From: Kofleriaceae bacterium
Lineage (GTDB): Bacteria > Myxococcota_A > Polyangia > Haliangiales > Haliangiaceae
NCBI GenBank assembly: GCA_016763395.1
Contig: JAESTW010000197.1
Span: 1-8,495, forward strand
DNA: 8,495 bases
Reading direction: 5' to 3'
Of this stretch, positions 5,851 to 8,495 are shown in pieces. The translations under genes were made by a program, and so were the position numbers. The stretch's first letter is position 1. Each line of letters starts with the position of its first letter. The notes under the pieces were generated by a model, which ran no database searches, was not told the origin of the DNA, and saw nothing but the letters and a program-made list of their open reading frames with translations.

Positions 5851-6087
5851 ATGAATAAAATTGTTCTTCCACTTATTGTCGGGCTCGCTTTTGTTCTTTC
5901 AAGCTGTGTTGTCCGCACTACAGGTCCACGTGGGCATCGCAACGCCAAGAAAAAACGCTGCCATCCCAGCCAGTACTGGGACGGGCACCACTGTCGTCAC
6001 AAGGGTAAGGCGAAGGGCCATCACAAAGCCCAAAAGAAGCATAAGAAGAAACACAAGAAGAAGCACAGAAAGCACGACCATCGCTAG
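5851..6087 (+). CDS. Small lipoprotein with Lys/His-rich tail, 78 aa
   Basis: ATG 5851 gives MNKIVLPLIVGLAFVLSSC, a clean lipoprotein signal with lipid-bearing Cys19; TTG and GTG starts a few codons upstream are possible but less likely. The mature part is short and extremely basic: GPRGHRNAKKK, then CHPSQYWDGHHCRHKGKAKG (37-56), then a tail with His every fourth residue (64, 68, 72) between Lys triplets, ending HDHR. The C-x10-C segment with WDGHHCRHKG resembles a motif seen at the end of small envelope proteins in Myxococcota; its function is unknown. His and Cys content could bind a metal, and the Lys-rich tail could bind anionic polymers such as LPS, peptidoglycan-linked polymers or DNA. 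Both are inference. The antisense frame looks like a hydrophobic membrane protein only because Lys/His codons reverse to Leu/Phe/Met/Val codons. Confidence 0.75.
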   Translation: MNKIVLPLIVGLAFVLSSCVVRTTGPRGHRNAKKKRCHPSQYWDGHHCRHKGKAKGHHKAQKKHKKKHKKKHRKHDHR

Positions 6088-6097
6088 TCTGCTACCT

Positions 6098-6130
6098 ACG
6101 GCACCAGGAGATCAATTCATCTGGTGCCGT
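6098..6130. terminator. 10-bp perfect hairpin between convergent genes
   Basis: ACGGCACCAG (6098-6107) is the exact reverse complement of CTGGTGCCGT (6121-6130), with a 13-base loop. It starts 11 bases after the stop of the Lys/His-rich lipoprotein gene and is followed on the plus strand by GCTGTTTG. It is best read as a plus-strand terminator, possibly bidirectional since the prepilin gene converges from the right. The T-tract is weak. Confidence 0.65.
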
Positions 6131-6166
6131 GCTGTTTGTAGCGTGCACGAAGGGGCACAGCATATT

Positions 6167-6188
6167 TGCGGATCACCTTTCGTCCGCA
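6167..6188. repeat. Second short hairpin in the convergent spacer
   Basis: TGCGGA (6167-6172) and TCCGCA (6183-6188) form a perfect 6-bp stem with a 10-base loop, 45 bases from the prepilin stop. It could help end prepilin transcription on the minus strand, but there is no T-run. Confidence 0.35.
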
Positions 6189-6232
6189 GAAGGATTTAGA
6201 TGTATATCCTAGCCTGAGAGCAGGGCGCTGGC

Positions 6233-7513
6233 TCAGTTGCCAATGCCTACGCCCATGTTGCGCAGATCGATGGTCGCCTTGATGTAGCGGTAGACGTGCT
6301 CACCCTGGTAGCGCTCGAAAACGCCCGTACGAGACGCGTCTGGTACTAGTGCCAAGTGGATTCCACAGGGATTTTGTCCCGCCGGGGCACTAGCGCATGT
6401 TTGCCCCCAATCGCCAATCGAATTGTGATCAGGGTTCGCCATGTCGATGAAGGCGGGAGTCGTTATACTGGGCACAGATCCTTTGCTGCCAAAGGCACCT
6501 CGACCTTCCAACGACAGGCTGACTTGGATTAGAACAGCATCGTCTTGGCGCGGATCTGTAACAGCTGGGGTGAGTGGATCGTATGTAGCTTGGTTGCCCG
6601 AGGAGTACCAATCGCGGTCATTGTCGCCATCACCATCTGGGTCGAGAGTGGTGGGTGGGGTGTTATTAAAGTATCGGGTCGCAATCTGCAGATTGGTGAA
6701 GCCCACTCCCATGTCGACCCAATCGTTAGCTACCACTTCGCCAGACGGTGACATCTGCAGGTAGCCCTCAACTTTCCGAATTGGATCAATTCGGTACGAA
6801 CGACTTGATAGTCTGCTCACCTTAATGGAAGTGCCAGACAGAGCGTCATCGCAGTGGTTGTTTTGTGCACTGTTGAATGCACCCGTATTGGAAAAGTGAA
6901 CTCTGCTTGGTGTTCCCAGGGTTATCAAGGTAATACTAATAATGCAGGAGTCGTTTCTGCCGGAGATAATAAGTGTATCGTTAACGCTAAAACCTGGATC
7001 TGATCCGTCCGGTGTGTCGTAGTCAAACCACACCTTTGCTCCAGCTCCAGGCGTATAACCGAGAATGAAGATATCGTCCTCTGAGTTGGCAAAGAGCAGG
7101 CGAAAACTGTCGTTGCCATCGCCATTGGCATTGTTGTTCACGGTGAATCCAGGTAAGGAGATATTGCCATCGCCATCCACCGTTGCAGTCGGATCGAATG
7201 CTGACACAGCGGAGACGGTGCCATCGCCAAGCCCATAGCCCGCCATACGAATATCTCGTACAAGCATCTGTCTCGCTGCTTGGAGATTCTGAGTAATCTC
7301 GGACACGGTGCCCTGGCCATTGTACGCTTGCGACATCCGGCTCTGGATCGTAAATAGGAAAAACACCACTATCGAAGAGATGATCATCGCGATCATTAAC
7401 TCGACCAGCGTCGTTCCCGCTTGTGAGCGATCGTCGCCCGATATCCGAGTAAGCGGAGCATGAGAAGCCTGCTTGCCCAATCGTGTCCGCCCCAGATTCT
7501 TCCCAGTCTTCAT
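6233..7513 (-). CDS. pilW: PilW-type minor type IV prepilin
   Basis: 426-residue prepilin. The type III signal is clear: leader to Gly33, then TTLVELMIAMIISS with Glu38 at +5 of the mature protein, and a membrane helix (about 35-56). Minor pilins of this class are cleaved and methylated by PilD and incorporated at the pilus tip or used to prime assembly in the inner membrane. The region after the helix (LQAARQMLVRDIRMAGYGLGDG, residues about 77-98) is typical of PilW. The globular part has two Cys pairs (190/221 and 373/383) and acidic loops DGDGN (113-117), NGDGND (130-135) and DPDGDGDNDRD (291-301). The start at ATG 7513 is supported by GGAGAGG just upstream; the 33-residue leader is longer than most, and TTG at codon 12 is an alternative. 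No pilV, pilX or pilY1 lies beside it: the neighbours are a divergent barrel gene and convergent lipoprotein gene. Confidence 0.85.
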   Translation of the reverse strand: MKTGKNLGRTRLGKQASHAPLTRISGDDRSQAGTTLVELMIAMIISSIVVFFLFTIQSRMSQAYNGQGTVSEITQNLQAARQMLVRDIRMAGYGLGDGTVSAVSAFDPTATVDGDGNISLPGFTVNNNANGDGNDSFRLLFANSEDDIFILGYTPGAGAKVWFDYDTPDGSDPGFSVNDTLIISGRNDSCIISITLITLGTPSRVHFSNTGAFNSAQNNHCDDALSGTSIKVSRLSSRSYRIDPIRKVEGYLQMSPSGEVVANDWVDMGVGFTNLQIATRYFNNTPPTTLDPDGDGDNDRDWYSSGNQATYDPLTPAVTDPRQDDAVLIQVSLSLEGRGAFGSKGSVPSITTPAFIDMANPDHNSIGDWGQTCASAPAGQNPCGIHLALVPDASRTGVFERYQGEHVYRYIKATIDLRNMGVGIGN

Positions 7514-7685
7514 ACCTCTCCATGGTAAATCGTATAGCCGCCCAATTGGGTGAAAAAACGTCGAATTCTCCGAAAATGATGGTCTTGGAAGGGGGCAAAT
7601 TGATCACATGTAGTTGGACTACACTCCTATCAAGCCTGGTAGAGTTGCGTCGCGCGCTACACTGAACTCCCTCAGGGCATTGAAA
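7514..7685. promoter_or_regulatory. Divergent spacer between prepilin and barrel genes
   Basis: 172 bases separate the two divergent starts and should hold both promoters. A perfect palindrome CCCAATTGGG (7541-7550) lies 28 bases from the prepilin ATG. GGAGAGG on the minus strand serves the prepilin start; AGGG at 7674-7677 suits the TTG start at 7686. Candidate -35 boxes TTGATC (7600-7605) and TTGGAC (7614-7619) lack a good -10 partner, so no promoter is called. Confidence 0.5.
7541..7550. repeat. 10-bp perfect palindrome, possible operator
   Basis: CCCAATTGGG is fully self-complementary and lies in the prepilin leader region next to a T-run on the minus strand. A dimeric regulator could bind it. 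Short palindromes also arise by chance, so the evidence is positional only. Confidence 0.35.
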
Positions 7686-8495
7686 TTGAATTTGTACTCA
7701 GAGCTCCGTCAATGGAGAGTCCTACTGCTAGTGCTGAGCTCTCTGGGCATCTCTCTTTTCTCGCCTCTGGTGCATGCTGGCGAGTCGGTTGTTTTGCTCA
7801 ACCTCTCCCCCTCACTGGAAGAAGCTATTGAAGGCGCGCTCTTGCCGTGGGATTTTCAGACCCAGAGTATTTCTCAAGCTCTTCCCACAAGCGACGAGGC
7901 ATCAGCGGCAGGAAAAAGGGCTAGGCAGACTGTGCGCAATCACAACTCTCGCGCGGTGGTTTGGATTGCGGAGAGTGAAGGCGGATTGGCACTGTGGCTC
8001 TACGATGCACAAAGCGAGCAATTGACTGTCCGCCCGCTCGCGTCCCGGCCGCCCTTTGACGCGGCGAGCGCTGCATCGGTGGCTTTGACCGTCAAAACCC
8101 TCTTACTACGTCGGACAACAAATCATGAGGGAATTGCCAATCGTGAAAATGTGGATGCTCCCAATAGTGTGCCCAAAACAGGGGATACGAGTAGTGTAGC
8201 CGCGCATCGACGCAAGTGGTCACTCGAGTCGCAGCTTACAGCCCGCCACAGCGCAGCGGATGATGACTCCTCCCAGGCTCGAATCGCACTAGGGGTAGTA
8301 CACACGCTACCTTCACTTACAATGGCTGTTTTTGTTGAGTTTGGCCGTGCCCGGACGGTAAATGTCCGACAGTTTCGCGGCGATTTCAATGGACTCGCTG
8401 TCCGAGCTCAGCTTGGATATCCACTCGCACTGGGGCGTTGGCAAATGGAACCAGAGCTTTCCCTAAGCGTGCATGCAACTACGCTAGAAGGACAA
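7686..8495 (+). CDS. Exported protein, probable outer-membrane beta-barrel (5' part)
   Basis: Open frame reaching the right edge without a stop; 270 codons visible. There is no ATG near the N-terminus. TTG 7686 was chosen because AGGG (7674-7677) lies 8 bases upstream; TTG 7680 and 7692 are alternatives. The N-terminus (MNLYSELRQWR, hydrophobic 12-28, PLVHA) is a Sec signal with likely cleavage after Ala31. Residues 32-145 form a soluble domain with AVVWIAESEGGLALWLYDAQ and PPFDAASAASVALTVKTLLL, resembling a domain of myxobacterial exported proteins often found near ECF sigma factor genes. A hydrophilic linker (about 146-176) leads to alternating strands from KWSLESQLTAR onward (178-187, 198-206, 211-220, 236-245, 252-263), as in outer-membrane barrels. 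Function unknown; no sigma factor gene is visible in the window. Divergent from the prepilin gene. Confidence 0.75.
   Translation, partial: MNLYSELRQWRVLLLVLSSLGISLFSPLVHAGESVVLLNLSPSLEEAIEGALLPWDFQTQSISQALPTSDEASAAGKRARQTVRNHNSRAVVWIAESEGGLALWLYDAQSEQLTVRPLASRPPFDAASAASVALTVKTLLLRRTTNHEGIANRENVDAPNSVPKTGDTSSVAAHRRKWSLESQLTARHSAADDDSSQARIALGVVHTLPSLTMAVFVEFGRARTVNVRQFRGDFNGLAVRAQLGYPLALGRWQMEPELSLSVHATTLEGQ

Noticed and set aside
5899..6081. Minus-strand frame that reads as a Leu/Val/Phe-rich membrane protein
   Set aside because: It is the exact antisense of the Lys/His-rich lipoprotein tail: AAG/AAA and CAC/CAT codons reverse to CTT/TTT and GTG/ATG. The plus-strand gene has a clear lipobox.
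384..6214. TCCTAGCC occurring near 385, 5781 and 6207
   Set aside because: An 8-mer found three times near gene ends without extended similarity or consistent strand; not enough to call a repeat family.
7483..7665. 60-codon plus-strand frame spanning the prepilin start
   Set aside because: Overlaps the prepilin start and its ribosome binding site, with no motif or start signal of its own.
8123..8389. 88-codon minus-strand frame at the right end
   Set aside because: Shadow of the plus-strand barrel-like gene, which has a signal peptide and continuous beta pattern.

Overview
The window looks like chromosomal DNA of a Myxococcota (deltaproteobacterial-type) bacterium of moderate GC. This is inferred from protein types rather than a marker gene: a lipoprotein combining a Cys-rich N-terminus with an IgGFc-binding domain, a Hanks-type Ser/Thr kinase fused through a membrane helix to TPR repeats, a LuxR-type HTH preceded by an 'FDSDGRR...NDP' segment, and an ECF-sigma-locus-like outer-membrane barrel protein. 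No mobile element, CRISPR array, rRNA or tRNA was seen.

Layout. Positions 1-2261 (minus strand): a two-gene lipoprotein unit. The IgGFc-binding-like surface lipoprotein (387-2261) is followed after a 34-base gap by a second lipoprotein that runs off the left edge (1-352, TTG start). Positions 2262-2409: divergent spacer. Positions 2410-4344 (plus): transmembrane Ser/Thr kinase with a TPR tail on the far side of the membrane. Positions 4345-4660: 316-base spacer with no convincing gene. It carries repeats and a near-consensus sigma-54 promoter whose predicted start falls about 3 bases before the next ATG. Positions 4661-5352 (plus): an HPF/RaiA-type ribosome hibernation protein followed by a LuxR-type DNA-binding protein whose 5' part looks frameshifted. 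Positions 5504-6087 (plus): two small lipoproteins, the second with a Lys/His-rich tail. Positions 6088-6232: spacer with a strong 10-bp hairpin between convergent genes. Positions 6233-7513 (minus): an orphan PilW-type minor prepilin. Positions 7514-7685: divergent spacer with a perfect palindrome. Positions 7686-8495 (plus): 5' part of a secreted or outer-membrane protein that starts at TTG and runs off the right edge.

How the genes may work together. Most products act in the envelope: four lipoproteins, one pilin, one probable barrel and one membrane kinase. The most coherent regulatory unit is the sigma-54 promoter, ribosome hibernation factor and LuxR-type regulator, which reads as a starvation or dormancy switch. 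Sigma-54 needs an activator, and repeats lie at a suitable distance upstream. The kinase is a plausible sensor, but nothing in the sequence ties it to the hibernation unit. I do not see a wholly new defence or biosynthetic system; the hibernation unit with its broken or recoded regulator is the part most worth a second look.
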